From Candidatus Angelobacter sp. Gp1-AA117 (GTDB taxonomy: Bacteria; Acidobacteriota; Terriglobia; Terriglobales; Acidobacteriaceae): DNA of 64,000 nucleotides. The notes under the pieces were generated by a model. It did not search any database, was not told the DNA's origin, and was given only the letters and a program-made list of their open reading frames with translations. Below are positions 1 to 12,600 of the stretch, piece by piece. Numbering within the stretch: the first letter of the stretch is position 1; each line of letters begins with the position of its first letter. The position numbers and the translations under genes are program-made. The DNA is taken from the NCBI GenBank assembly GCA_003223515.1, contig QHVI01000014.1, forward strand, positions 62,001 to 126,000, given 5' to 3'.

Positions 1-3000
1 GCTTCATCCGCAGCAAAGGGCCGCTGGTAAGATCAAACGGAGTTTCCAGTTCATCGCGCAGGGCCACACCGATATGCTGCCGCTTGGCAGCATCATTCAG
101 CCCTGTCAAGTCTTCCAGCAGCAGCGGTACCGCCATATCTGGCAGAATGACCTGCACCGGCTCACCCTCAACTTTGATGAAACGGGTCCGCAGAGTTTCA
201 TGCCGCTCGACCATCGCAGCCACTGCGCGTTCCAGCATCTTCGCATCAAGTTTGCCCCGCAGGCGGAAGGCCATGGGCAGGTTGTATTCCGTGCTGGATT
301 TCTGCAACTGATCAATAAACCAAAGGCGCTGCTGCGCAAATGACAACGGCAGGCGCTCAGGCCGCTGCTGGCGCTCCAGAGGATGAACGGTCTTCTTTGC
401 CTGATGCAGATGCGGGGCCAGATCAGCAACCGCAGGATTCTCGAACAGGGTGCGCAGTGGAATTTCAACCCCGGCAACCGCTCGTATGCGACTGACCAGG
501 CGCGTGGCAGCCAGCGAATGTCCGCCCAGCGCGAAGAAGTTGCTCTCGATGCCGACGCGCTCCATGCCCAGCACTCCGGCAAAGAGTTCGCACAGCAGCT
601 CTTCCATCGGTGTGCGTGGCGCGCGGTAGCTCGTCTCATTACCGGTACGCGCAGGCCGGGGCAGCGCCGCGCGATCTAATTTGCCATTGGCCGTCAGCGG
701 CAGGTGCTCAAGCAGCATGAAATCGGAGGGCACCATGTAATCCGGCAGGCGCTGGCTCATGATCTCCTGCAGTTGTGTCACACTCAGGGCCGTACCTGGC
801 TCAGGAACTACATAAGCTACAAGATACTTCTCGCCGTGCTGCTGGTATGCGAGCACGGCGCATTGCCCGATTCCTTCAATATCACGCAGCGCGCCTTCAA
901 TTTCGCCGGGCTCGACCCGAAAGCCGCGGATTTTTACCTGCTGGTCGGTGCGTCCCTGGAATTCGAGTGCGCCCTGTGCATTGCGACGCACCAGGTCGCC
1001 GGTACGGTACATGCGCGCACCCGGACGCCCGTGAGGATCGGCAACGAAACGTTCTGCGGTGAAAGCTGCGCGATTCAGATACCCACGCGCCAGCCCCGCT
1101 CCTGCTACATAAAGTTCTCCGGTCACTCCCTGCGGTACTGGCTCAAGCCATTCATCAAGCACATAGGCGCGGGAATTGGAGATGGGATAACCAATGGGCA
1201 CACTCTGCTGCAACCCTGCTTTCGGCGGCACTCTGTAACAGCAACTGAACGTAGTATTCTCCGTCGGGCCATAGCCGTTGATCACTTCGCAGTGCGGATA
1301 AGCATGCAACATACGCTGCACATGATCCACAGAGAGCACGTCTCCACCGGCAATCAGGTACTTCAGGCCGGAAAGAGCAGCCAGCCCCGCGGGACTATCT
1401 ACCAGGGCATGAAAAAGACCGGCCGTAAGCCATGCCGTGTTAATTTGAAAATGCGAGATGGTGCCGGCAATCTCCTCCACCGATGCCGGCCCGGCAGGCA
1501 TTACCACCAGCGTACCGCCATTCAGCAACGCTCCCCAGATTTCGAAAGTTGCCGCGTCAAAGTTCAGGGGCGCAAATTGCAACAGGCGCGACGACCTGTC
1601 AAGATCAACATAATTGGGCTCGCGTACCAGCCGGATAACGCTGGCATGGGAAACCAGAATGGCCTTGGGCTCACCGGTAGAGCCCGAAGTGAAGTTCACA
1701 TAAGCCGCTGCGGTCTGCGGAATGATAAGAGAAGGATTCTCATCTAAACCTGCTTCATCATCTGCCTGCACCAGGATGCAGTGCTCCACAACTCCAGCAT
1801 AGATTGCGTGATTCTCGCGATGAGTGATCAGGTATCGCAATCCCGCTGCTTCAATTAAATTCTTACGCCGCGACTCGGGAATATCCTCAGCAATGGGCAC
1901 ATAGGCTGCGCCCGCCTTCAGAACCGCCAGCAGCGCGACGATCATCTCCGGCGCGCGCTCCAGGGATATGCCGACCAAAGTCTCCAGACCTGCCCCAAGT
2001 TTTCTTAAGTTGTGTGCTATGCGGTTGGCACGGCGATTCAGTTCGGCATAAGAGAGCGATTGCTCTCCGCAGATAATCGCAGTGGCTTCCGCGGTGCGCT
2101 TGCAGTGAGCCTCGAAGAGCGCTGCAATTGTTATATCTGGAATATCACGGACTGTTGCATTGCTCTCTTCGAGAACTATGTGCCGTTCTTCGGCGCTGAG
2201 CATCTTCACCCGGAACAACGGCAGATCAGCATCCTTGAGCAGAACTTCCAGCAATTTTCCATAGTGGCGGGCCATCTGCTCCATCCGCCATGGATCAAAC
2301 AGGTCACGATCATAGAGCCAATCGAAAACAACTCTGCCCGGATGCTCAGTAGCATGCACCTCCAGATCAAAGCGAATGCGCAGTTCATCGCTGACCAGTG
2401 GCTCCACTTCCATTCCCGGCAGCCGCTCCAGCTTTGCTGCAGCGTTCTGGAGGGCAAACACCACCTGAAAGACCGGGGTGGTATTCAAGCTGCGCTCGGG
2501 CGACAACTCTTCCACCAGCCGCTCAAAAGGAAGATCCTGGTGCTGGTATGCCTCAAGCGCAGTAGCGCGCACCCGCGCCAGCAGCTCCCTGAAGCTTTCC
2601 TGCTGCCGCACGCGCACCCGCATCACCAGGGTATTGGCGAAAAAGCCGATTAACTGTTCCAGTTGAGTTTCACGGCGATTGGCGATAGGTGAGCCGGCCA
2701 CAATGTCATCATGCCCGCTGTAGCGCTGCAACAACACTGCAAACCCAGCCAGCAGGGTCATATATAAAGTAGTCTGGCGGGCATGAGTAAGATCATTCAA
2801 GGCCGCGAGTTGCTCTGCCGGAAGAACAAAGGTGTGACAATTCGCCGCAAATCTTCTTTGCGACGGACGCGGGCGGTCCCTGGGCAGATCAAGTTCGGCC
2901 GGTGCCCCTGCCAACTGCGCTCTCCAGTATTCCAGCTCAGAAAGAATGGCAGCCTCATTGAGCCAGCTTCGCTGCCATAAAACGAAATCTGCATACTGCA

Positions 3001-3676
3001 CTGGAAGCGGAGGGAGAGGACTTTCCTGTCCGGCACAAAAAGCCTGGTAGAGAGCCAGCAACTCCCGCAGAAACACACTTTGGGACCATGCGTCAAAGAC
3101 GATGTGATGCACCGTCCACAGCAGCACATGCTCCTGCTGCGCCAGCTTCAATAGCCTGACTCGCAGCAGCGGCCCATGGATCAGATCAAAAGGCTTTGCG
3201 TGCTCTTCACGGATGGCAGCCAGCACCGCTTGTTTACACGCCTCATCATCGCGGCCGCTGAGATCGTTCACCGGAAAATCAATGAGCAATCGAGGCGCAA
3301 TGACCTGCACCGGTTCTCCATCTATCTCGCTGAAAGTCGTGCGCAGTATTTCGTGCCGCTCGACGATGTGCGCTATGGCTCGCTGAAGAGCAGCCCCAAC
3401 CAACTCTCCCCGCAACCGGAACGCTGCGGGCATGTTGTATTCAGGAGTGTTTTTTTGAAGCTGATTAATAAACCACAGCCGCTGCTGGGTATAAGACAAG
3501 AGAAGACGCTGGGGCCGCGGCTGCGGCGCCAGAGGGAGAGGTTCGCCAGAAACTTGTCGATCGCCATTCTGCTGCTCAGGATGGGTGTACGACCATCCGA
3601 GCCCGTCCCACCAGACGGAGCGCCCCGTATCTGTATCGAAAGCCTCTTCGCCAATGAAAGGCGTCTTCTCAGACAT
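1..3676 (-). CDS. NRPS, C-A-T-C..., 3' end beyond window
   Basis: The ORF track misses this gene because it is open at the left edge, but one minus-strand frame runs from ATG at 3676 to base 1 without a stop (1225 codons). Domains in order: a C domain starting near residue 60 (QQRLWFINQ, HHIVFDAWS, the Gly of HHxxxDG replaced by Ala), an A domain (core A3 near 1690), a T domain (LGGHSL near 520) and the start of a second C domain (QQRLWFIDQ near 330) cut before its HHxxxDG. The specificity code read by eye is DAFWIGGTFK, the classic Val code, and the A10 lysine is present (NGKLDR). The start lies 10 nt after the upstream NRPS stop, with a GAAGAG ribosome-binding sequence, so it is the last visible gene of the left operon. 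It adds a Val and passes the chain to a module outside the window; a thioesterase could also lie there. Confidence 0.93.
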   Translation of the reverse strand, partial: MSEKTPFIGEEAFDTDTGRSVWWDGLGWSYTHPEQQNGDRQVSGEPLPLAPQPRPQRLLLSYTQQRLWFINQLQKNTPEYNMPAAFRLRGELVGAALQRAIAHIVERHEILRTTFSEIDGEPVQVIAPRLLIDFPVNDLSGRDDEACKQAVLAAIREEHAKPFDLIHGPLLRVRLLKLAQQEHVLLWTVHHIVFDAWSQSVFLRELLALYQAFCAGQESPLPPLPVQYADFVLWQRSWLNEAAILSELEYWRAQLAGAPAELDLPRDRPRPSQRRFAANCHTFVLPAEQLAALNDLTHARQTTLYMTLLAGFAVLLQRYSGHDDIVAGSPIANRRETQLEQLIGFFANTLVMRVRVRQQESFRELLARVRATALEAYQHQDLPFERLVEELSPERSLNTTPVFQVVFALQNAAAKLERLPGMEVEPLVSDELRIRFDLEVHATEHPGRVVFDWLYDRDLFDPWRMEQMARHYGKLLEVLLKDADLPLFRVKMLSAEERHIVLEESNATVRDIPDITIAALFEAHCKRTAEATAIICGEQSLSYAELNRRANRIAHNLRKLGAGLETLVGISLERAPEMIVALLAVLKAGAAYVPIAEDIPESRRKNLIEAAGLRYLITHRENHAIYAGVVEHCILVQADDEAGLDENPSLIIPQTAAAYVNFTSGSTGEPKAILVSHASVIRLVREPNYVDLDRSSRLLQFAPLNFDAATFEIWGALLNGGTLVVMPAGPASVEEIAGTISHFQINTAWLTAGLFHALVDSPAGLAALSGLKYLIAGGDVLSVDHVQRMLHAYPHCEVINGYGPTENTTFSCCYRVPPKAGLQQSVPIGYPISNSRAYVLDEWLEPVPQGVTGELYVAGAGLARGYLNRAAFTAERFVADPHGRPGARMYRTGDLVRRNAQGALEFQGRTDQQVKIRGFRVEPGEIEGALRDIEGIGQCAVLAYQQHGEKYLVAYVVPEPGTALSVTQLQEIMSQRLPDYMVPSDFMLLEHLPLTANGKLDRAALPRPARTGNETSYRAPRTPMEELLCELFAGVLGMERVGIESNFFALGGHSLAATRLVSRIRAVAGVEIPLRTLFENPAVADLAPHLHQAKKTVHPLERQQRPERLPLSFAQQRLWFIDQLQKSSTEYNLPMAFRLRGKLDAKMLERAVAAMVERHETLRTRFIKVEGEPVQVILPDMAVPLLLEDLTGLNDAAKRQHIGVALRDELETPFDLTSGPLLRMK

Positions 3677-3686
3677 CAACTGCTCT

Positions 3687-6600
3687 TCACTTTCTTTGTA
3701 TTGCCGATGGATTGGCGTATTTTGCAGCAGGCGCAGTCAGTGGTTTCTCAAATGCGCTGTGCGCCGCCAGTTGCACCACTGTAGGAGCTTCAAAGATCAC
3801 GCGCACAGGAATCCTTATCTGCATGCGCGACCAGATCCTGCTCACAAGGCTGGTGGCCATGAGCGAATGTCCGCCCATGACAAAGAAATTGTCGTCAAGG
3901 CCGATCTGCTTCACGCCCAGCACCTCGGCAAACAGTTCGCACAATAATTTTTCCTGCTCCGTCTGGGGCTCGCGCCGGACCCGCGCTACCGGCTTGGGAT
4001 CGGGCAGCCGTTTACGGTCGATCTTGCCGCTGGGCAATAATGGCAGCGACTCCAAAACCACGAATATGTTCGGGACCATGTGCTCCGGCAGCCGCATAGA
4101 CAGCTCGCGACGCACAGAGGTGAGATCGGGTGTACTTCCATCAGCAGCGACCACGTAGCCGACCAGTTGCCCGCCGCTGTCGCCCTGCTGGCGAACTGCA
4201 ACCACCGCTTGGCTGATATTCCGGCAATCGCGCAGGGCGGATTCAACTTCACCCAACTCCATGCGGTAGCCGCGCACCTTCACCTGCTGGTCGGCGCGAC
4301 CCATGTATTCCAAAAGGCCATTCGCACTCCAGCGCGCCAGGTCTCCAGTGCGATACATGCGCACCCCCGCAGTTCCAAACGGGCTGGCTACAAATCTTTC
4401 CGCAGTAATTGCGGGCCGATTCAGGTAGCCGCGTCCCAATCCGGCGCCGGCAATGTAGAGTTCACCAGCCGCTCCGGTGGGAACCGGCTCAAGCATGCGG
4501 TTGAGAATGTAGACCTGCGTGTTGGCAATGGGCCGTCCGATTTGCACCGGCTCCCCCGGTAACTTTGCGCTGACGTCTGACCACGTGGAATCGGCCGCCA
4601 ATTCTGAAGAGCCGTAGAAGTTCAGCAGTCGCGCCTGCGGCATTGCCTTCACCGACTGATCCGCCAAATCTGCGCTGAGCGCCTCGCCGCTGGTCACCAC
4701 CATCTTCAGGTGGCTCAGTCGCGTGCTGAGTTCCAGATCTGAAGTGCCTATCTGGCGCAGCAGCGAGGGCACCAGAACCAGGCGGCTGATCTTATGCGCT
4801 TCCAGGGCGGCAACCAATCTGCTCATGTCCTTCACGTCATCGGAGCTGATGAGCACCAGGGGCAAGCCTTTCGAGAGCGGGCCAAAGATTTCTGCCGCCG
4901 AATCCAGGAAGCTCAGTGAGGTCTTCTGGCACAGGACTTCATGCTCCGCATAGGGGAAGGTCCTCCACATCCAGGCCAGCCGGTTCAGCATTGCCATGTG
5001 GGTGCCTATCACTCCTTTGGGTTTTCCCGTCGAGCCCGATGTATAGATCACATAAGCAGGATGCTGAGGAAGCAGCAGTGCCCTGCGCTCAATATTGCCC
5101 GGATTCTGCATGGAGCCGCGGTCCATAAGCGCTATCATCTCCGGACTATCCAGCGCCAACAATTCAACTCCCGAGAGCAGATTGCTTCCAGGGCCTGGCG
5201 TGCTGAGCACAACCTTGGCCCCTGAATCCTCAAGCATGTAAGCCAGGCGCTCCTGCGGGTATTCGGGATCCATGGGCAGGTACGCGGCTCCGGCCTTCAA
5301 CACCGCCAATACGGAGATCACCATTTCCGCCGAGCGTCGCAGGCAGATGCCCACCACGCTTTCCAGCCCTACACCCAGGCTTATGAGATGGTGTGCCAGC
5401 GCGTTGGCCCTGGAGTTCAATTCTGCATACGAGATACGCCTCTCACCATCCACAAGCGCCCTATTCCCGGGAGTTTGCTGCGCCTGCGCTTCAAACAACT
5501 CATGCAGACATTTATCTTGCGGAAATTCACCATGAGTCTGGTTCCATTCTTCGAGCAGTTGCGCCCACTCCATGTCGCTCAGCATCGGCAGCTTTGCAAT
5601 CTGCGTCTCAGGCGAGGCGGCAACCAGTTCCAGCAGCCGCGCGTAATGGCGTACCATCTGCTCGATGCGCCAGCGGTCAAAAAGATCACGGTTGTACACC
5701 CAGAAGAAGTCAATCTTGCCTTCATTCTCGGAAGCGTGTACCTCCAGGTCGAAGCGCACGCGCAGCCCTTCGCCTCCGAGCGGCTCGATTTTCACGTCTT
5801 TCAGTTGCTGCTGGCCACCGGGTGCATTCTGCAATGCAAACATCACCTGATAGATCGGCGGAACATTCAGGTTGCGGCGCGGGGACAGAGCATCCACCAG
5901 GTATTCAAACGGTAAATCCTGGTGCAGGTAGGCATCGAGAGCCGTGCTGCGCACCGCGCTCAGCAATTCGTTAAAAGTCTGATCATCCCGGAGCCGCACA
6001 CGCATCACCAGCGAATTAATGAAGATGCCGATCAACTGCTCCAGTTGCGCTTCCTGGCGATTGGCGATGGGCGAACCGACGACTACATCCGGTTGGCCGG
6101 TGTAGCGCTCCAGCAACACCGTAAAGGCTGACCACAGCACCATATATAAGGTGGCCTGTCTCGAATGCGCCAACTCTTTCAAGGTTGCAAGCTGCGCCGC
6201 AGGCACGCTGAAGGCGCACATGTCACCCGAAAACGTTTGCGACGGGGGTCTCGGGCGGTCCTGCGGCAATTCAAGGAATTGCGGTGCGCCCTCCAGGTGC
6301 TGTTTCCAGTAATCGAGTTCCTGTTCCAGCGTCTCTTTGTTCAACCATTCGCGCTGCCATAAGGTGAAATCCGCGTACTGCACCGGTAATGGCGGCAACG
6401 GATTTTCCTGCCCCTGCCGGAACGCCTCATACAACGCGCTGAACTCGCGGTTGAATACGCCCTGCGACCAGCCATCGAAAACAATGTGATGGGCAGTGCG
6501 CAGCAGAATATGATCTTCTTCGCCCAGCTTCAGCAGCTTCATGCGCAGCATCGGTCCCTGCGAGAGATCGAAGGGATGCTCCCGCTCATGATTGGCTGCG

Positions 6601-9600
6601 GCCAACGCTGCTGAACGTTTCTCTGCATCGTTCAGGCCGCTCAGGTCTTCCAGTGGTAAAGATACAGGCAGGGTAGGCGCGATGATCTGCACCGGACCAT
6701 CATCACCGGCAGCAAAGCATGTCCTCAGGCTTTCATGCCGCTGCACAATCGCATTGACAGCGCATTCCATCGCTTCGCGATTCAGCCGGCCACGCAATCT
6801 CCACACTTCAGAGATGTTGTATGCGCTGCTGCTCTCTTCCAGTTGATCGATAAACCACAGGCGCTGCTGCGCATAAGAGAGCGGCAGGCGCTCAGGACGC
6901 GGGTAACGAACCAGCGGAACGCGCGTTCTCTTCGAGGGACTCAGGCGCGGAGCAAGCCCAGCCACCGTCGGTGTCTCAAACAGCGTGCGCAAATGCACAT
7001 CAACACCCAGAGTTGCCGAGATCCTGCTGATCAGCCTGGTGGCCATCAGTGAATGTCCACCGAGGGCAAAGAAGCTGTCGTCGACGCCCAGACGCTCTAG
7101 CCCCAATACCTGGGCAAAAATTTCGCACAGAATTTCTTCCTGCGGTGTGCGTGGCGCTCTGTAGCCCTCCGCCAATGGTTTCGGTGAAGGTAGCCGTTTA
7201 CGGTCGAGTTTCCCGCTCGGCAATAAGGGCAGTTCGCTCAGGAACACAAAGGCCGCCGGGACCATATATAAAGGTAGGCGTTCCTGAAGCACCTGCCGCA
7301 GCGCACCCACATCAGGAGTGGCCCCATCGGGTAGCACATAGGCCACCAGTTGGCCGTTCCGGGCGATCACGACTGCATTGCGGACTCCCTTGCCATCCTT
7401 GAGTGCGGCTTCAATCTCGCCCAACTCAATGCGGAAACCCTTGATCTTTACCTGCTGATCCACACGCCCCAGAAATTCCAGAGACCCATCTGGATGCCGC
7501 CGCACCAGATCACCGGTGCGATAGACGCGCGCGCCCGCTGCATTGCCATGTGGATCAGCAACAAAGCGCTCCGCGGTGAGTTCCGGACGTTGCCAATACC
7601 CTCGCGCCAGAGCGGGGCCGCCAATGTAGAGTTCCCCGGCTACACCTGCTGGAACAGGTTCCAGGCTGGCATCGAGCACCAGCATGCGGTAATTCACAAG
7701 TGGCGTGCCGATACTCACAATCGTGCCGGCATCCTGGGCGATATCTGATTCCCTCACAGCATGAGAGCTGGCCCAGATGGTCGCTTCCGTGGGACCGTAG
7801 AGGTTGTAGATTTCCCTTGCTCCGGCTTTGAGAAGTCGCGCCGCCAGTTCACGGGACAGTGCTTCACCACCGCAGAAGACCCGCAAGGCAGTCACACACG
7901 AGGCGTCTGCCTGCAACAGCAGATCCCAGTGGGTCGGCGTGGCCTGCATGGAGCTCGCATTGCTGCTACGAATCAGGGCTGCTAATCTTCCGGCATCGCG
8001 CACATCAGCGTTCGCGGCGAGCACTACAGTTGCTCCATGACACAGAGGCAGGAACAACTCGAGAATGGAAATATCAAAGCCAATGGTGGTAATCGCAACG
8101 TGCCTGTTGCCGGGGACAAAGATCCCATGACCATTCATGGCATGCAGGAAAGCCTGGAGAGCGCCATGCTCCACCATCACTCCTTTAGGCTTGCCGGTTG
8201 AGCCTGAGGTATAGATGACGTAAGCCGGATGAGATGCGGCAAGCGACAGCTTCGGATTCTCTGTGGAGTATCGTTGCAGCTTTTGCTGGAACTCAGAACC
8301 ATCGAGAGCCACGGTTGATATGCCAGCGACTTGCCCGGCCAGCGCTGCTGTGCTCAGCACAATCACCGGTTTGGCGTCAGACAGCATGTCAGCAATGCGG
8401 GCTGCCGGATGCTCGATGTCAATCGGCAGATATGCGCCACCTGCCTTAAGAACCGCAAGCAGCGCTGCCACCATCTCCGGGGAGCGCTCCATGTAAAGGC
8501 CCACTAAGCTCCCGGGAGCAACACCAGTCTGAATCAAATAATGCGCGAGACGGTTGGCGCACCGGTTCAACTCTGAGTAGGTCAACGACTCGCCATCAAA
8601 GATCACTGCCGCACGGCCTGCAGAAATCTCCGCCTGCCGTTCAAACAACTCTGGCAGCAGTTCCTTCGGAACAGGCTGCAAAGCAGGCTGCACTCCTTCC
8701 AGCAGCCACCGGCGCTCTGCTGCATCGAGAATTCCCAACTGATGCAGTGGCGCTTCTGGCATTGAGACTGCATGTTGCAGCAGGCGCACCAGCCGGGTTG
8801 CAATGGTCTCAGCCGTGGAACGTTCGAATATGTCGGCGTTGTATTCGAGTCCGCCAAGCAGGCCGCGAACTTCGCCCTGTGCATCAACCTGCTCCAGCAA
8901 TGTAAGGGTAAGATCAAACTTGGCAACCGAACCCTCCAGCGGTTCAAGTTTTATATGCAATCCGGGCAGTGACAACTCCGGCGCGGGCGCATTCTGCAGG
9001 ACCAGCATTACCTGGAACAGCGGCTGGCGTGCCAGAGATCGAACCGGTTGCAGATCCTCGACCAGCCGCTCAAACGGCAAATCCTGATTGCCATACGCTT
9101 CCAGATCGAAGCTCCTCGCGCGCTTTACCAGCTCTGCAAATGTTGGATCGCCGGCAACATTGGTCCGCAACACCAGCGTGTTCACAAACAGGCCCACCAT
9201 CTCTTCTACAGACCGCTCGCCGCGTCCGGCCACCGCCGTTCCAATGGGAATGTCTTCTCCCGCTCCCATGCGCGCCAGCAGGGCAGCCAGCCCGGCTTGC
9301 AAAACCATGAACAAGCTGGCGCCGTGGGCCCGCGCCAGTTCCAGCAGATGGCGATGCAGCGCGGCTTCCATTGTCACCGGCACAACTCCACCGCGATAGC
9401 TGGGCATGGCCGGACGACTACGGTCCGCAGGCAGGCTGATCTCTTCCGGCAGTCCTGCCAACACCACGCGCCAGAATGACAATTGCTTTCCTTGCAGGCT
9501 CTCTGGCTCGCCCGGCTCGCCGAGCACCTCACGCTGCCACAAGGAGTAATCCGCATATTGAACTGGCAGTCCTGTGAATCGCGGAGCTGCGTCGCGGCTG

Positions 9601-12600
9601 CGTGCCAGGTAAGCCTGTGACAAATCTCTCGCCAATGGCCCCAGCGACCAGCCGTCACCGGCAATATGGTGCAAGACCATCAGCAACACATGGTCTTGTG
9701 CCGATAACCGGAAGAGCCACACGCGCAATGGAACCTCACGCGTAAGATCTATGGCAAGCGCGGCAGCACGCGCCACGCGCTGCTTCAGCTCGCTCTCAGC
9801 TACTTCTTCAACCGGCAATAATGAAGGTGCTTCTTCTGCTGTAAGTATTTTCTGGAATGGAGTTCCATCCTGCTCAGGAAAGATGGTGCGCAGGCTCTCA
9901 TGGCGCTCTATTACATCAGCCCAGGCTGCTTCCATAGCCGCGACATTCAATTCTCCCTGGAAGCGAAGAGCCATCGAGATGTTGTAAGTGGCGCTGGGCC
10001 CTTCCAGCCGGTATAAAAACCACAGCCGTTCCTGGGCATAGGACAACGGCACCCGCTCCGGCCGAACCATGCGTGTGAGCGGCGCCCGCGCCTGGCCGCT
10101 TCGACGCAGGCGAGCGGCAAGTTGCGCTGGAGTGGGAGCCTCAAAGAGTGCGCGCACATCCAACTCTACTTTCAGCATCTCGCGCACCCGGCTGATCACG
10201 CTCATTACGATCAGCGAATGTCCCCCGAGGACAAAAAAATTGTCATTACGGCCTACGCGCCCGACCGACAGCACCTCAGCAAAAATATTGCAGAGGACTT
10301 CCTCTTCCGGCGTCTGTGCAGAAAGATACGCTTCGCCCTGATGATCGGGAGCGGGCAGAGCACGCCGGTTCACCTTACCGTTGGGAGTAAGCGGCAGCTC
10401 CTGCAAAGAAACAAAGATCGAAGGCACCATGTACTCAGGCACCCTCTCCGCCATCTTGCAACGCAGATCAGATGGAGAAGGAAGCGCCTCGTCTGCGGGA
10501 ACAAGATAGGCAACCAGTTGCCGTCCTCCTGCTCCAAGTTCATGTGCGGCAACCACCGCCTGTTTGACTCCGGCTATCTCCTTGAGCGCAGCCTCGATCT
10601 CTCCCACTTCCACGCGCTGTCCGCGAATCTTCACCTGCTGGTCAGCGCGGCCCATGTACTCCAGCGTGCCGTCATTGCGCCAGCGCCCCAGATCGCCAAT
10701 GCGATACATCCTTGAACCCGGAGCGCCGAATGGATTCGCGACAAAACGCTCGGCCGTCAGAGCCGGCCGCTTGAAATATCCTCGCGCCAGTCCTGCACCA
10801 GCCACATAAACCTCACCCACCGCTCCCATCGGAGTCAGGGCCAGATTTCTATCGAGAATGTAGACCTGGGCATAATCAACGGGTTTGCCCACCGGCATGG
10901 GTTCTGAAACTTTCTGGGTGTCGATCTCCGCCCAGCTTGCGTCTGAAGCCACTTCGGAAGAGCCGTAAAAATTCACCAACCTGGCATGAGGCATCGCCTT
11001 GGCGAATAACACTGCCAGGTCGGAAGGCAGTGCCTCGCCGCTGTTGATCACGGTATGAACGCCGGCCAGAAGTCTGCTGAGTTCCGGTTCGGTATGGATG
11101 ATATGGCGCAGCAGAAACGGCACCAGGATGATGCGGCCAACTTTGTATCGTTCCAGCGCGTTCACCAGCCTGGTCGAATCTTTCGCCAGGTCTTCAGGAA
11201 AGATGACCAGCAAATGACCGCGCAGCAGCGGGCCAAAGATTTCAGGCACCGAATCAATAAAACATATAGAAGTTTTCTGGCAGCAGACCTCACCGGGTGC
11301 AAAAGGAAGCGCGCGCCAGCCCCAGTGCAACCGGTCAATAAGGGCCTGGTGAGTTCCCATTACACCTTTGGGCTTGCCGGTGGAACCGGAAGTGTAGATC
11401 ACATACGCAGGATGCAGAGGCCGCAGAGATGCAACCCGCTCGGCATCTGTCAGGTTATGACTGGGTTGCTTCTCCAGGGTGGCTTGTGTTTCCGATTCAT
11501 CCAGCGCAATGACTCTGATTTGCTGCGGCAGCCGCTCTCGCAGACGCCGCGAACTAAGCACTACACGCGGAGCGGCATCCTCCACCATGTATCCAATCCG
11601 CGCCTGCGGATACTCCGGATCAAGAGGAAGGTAAGCGCCCCCGGCTTTCACCACCGCAAGCATGGCCACCACCATGGGAATAGAACGGTCCATGCATATG
11701 CCCACCACACTTTCCGGTCCGACGCTCAAACCGATGAGCATACGCGCCAATGCATTGGCCCGCGCATTCAGGCCGGCATAAGTAACGGATTCTTCACCGC
11801 AAACCAGCGCAACCGCATTCGGTGTGCGCTCCACCGGCTGCTCGAACAACTGCGGCAGCATGCCTTCGTGAGTGGAATAGTCTTTTCTGTTGAAATCTTC
11901 CAGCAGTGTTTGGCGTTCACCGTGGTCAAGAATCTCAAACCTGTGCAGAGGGGTGCGTGCATCAGCGGCCGCCTGTTCCAAAAGCCGGATCAGTCGCTTG
12001 CCCAGGGTTTGCACAGTAGCGCCATCCAGCAAATCAATGCGGTACTCGAAGAAGATGTGAACGTTCTTAACGTGATGGATCTTCAGGGTGAGTGGATAGT
12101 GAGTAAAGTCGCAGCCCTCGGCGTGGCTGATGCGCATGCGGGCAATCGGCTGCGCAAACTCCCGCCGGTCCAGAGGATAATTTTCAAAGACCACCAGCGT
12201 ATCGAAGAGTTCACCCAGCCCGGCTACCCGCTGTATTTCTGCCAGTGAGAGATACTCATGCGCTCTGAGTCTCGATTGCTGGTCCTGCAAGCGCGTGAGC
12301 ACGTCCAGCAATACGTCGCCGGGGCGCAACTGTACGCGGATCGGCACAGTGTTGATGAACAATCCCACCATGGTCTCGATGCCGGGTATTTCAGGCGGAC
12401 GTCCGGAAACTGTGCCGCCGAATACCACGTCTTCCTGGTTGGTGAGTCTGCCGAGCAGAATCGCCCATGTTCCCTGCACCAGGGTATTCAGAGTGAGATT
12501 GTGTTTGCGAACCAATGAGATCAGGGCGTGGCTCAAATCATCCGCAAGATCGAATCTCACTTCCTGCGGAATGTCCTTGGCATGTCCGGGAACTGCTGCA

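Noticed and set aside
704-1747. Plus-strand ORF of 347 aa
   Set aside because: Antisense to an A domain whose minus-strand frame shows all core motifs; the ORF has no recognisable family features.
11055-12248. Plus-strand ORF of 397 aa
   Set aside because: Shadow of the C-A region of the four-module NRPS; arises from codon bias on the opposite strand.
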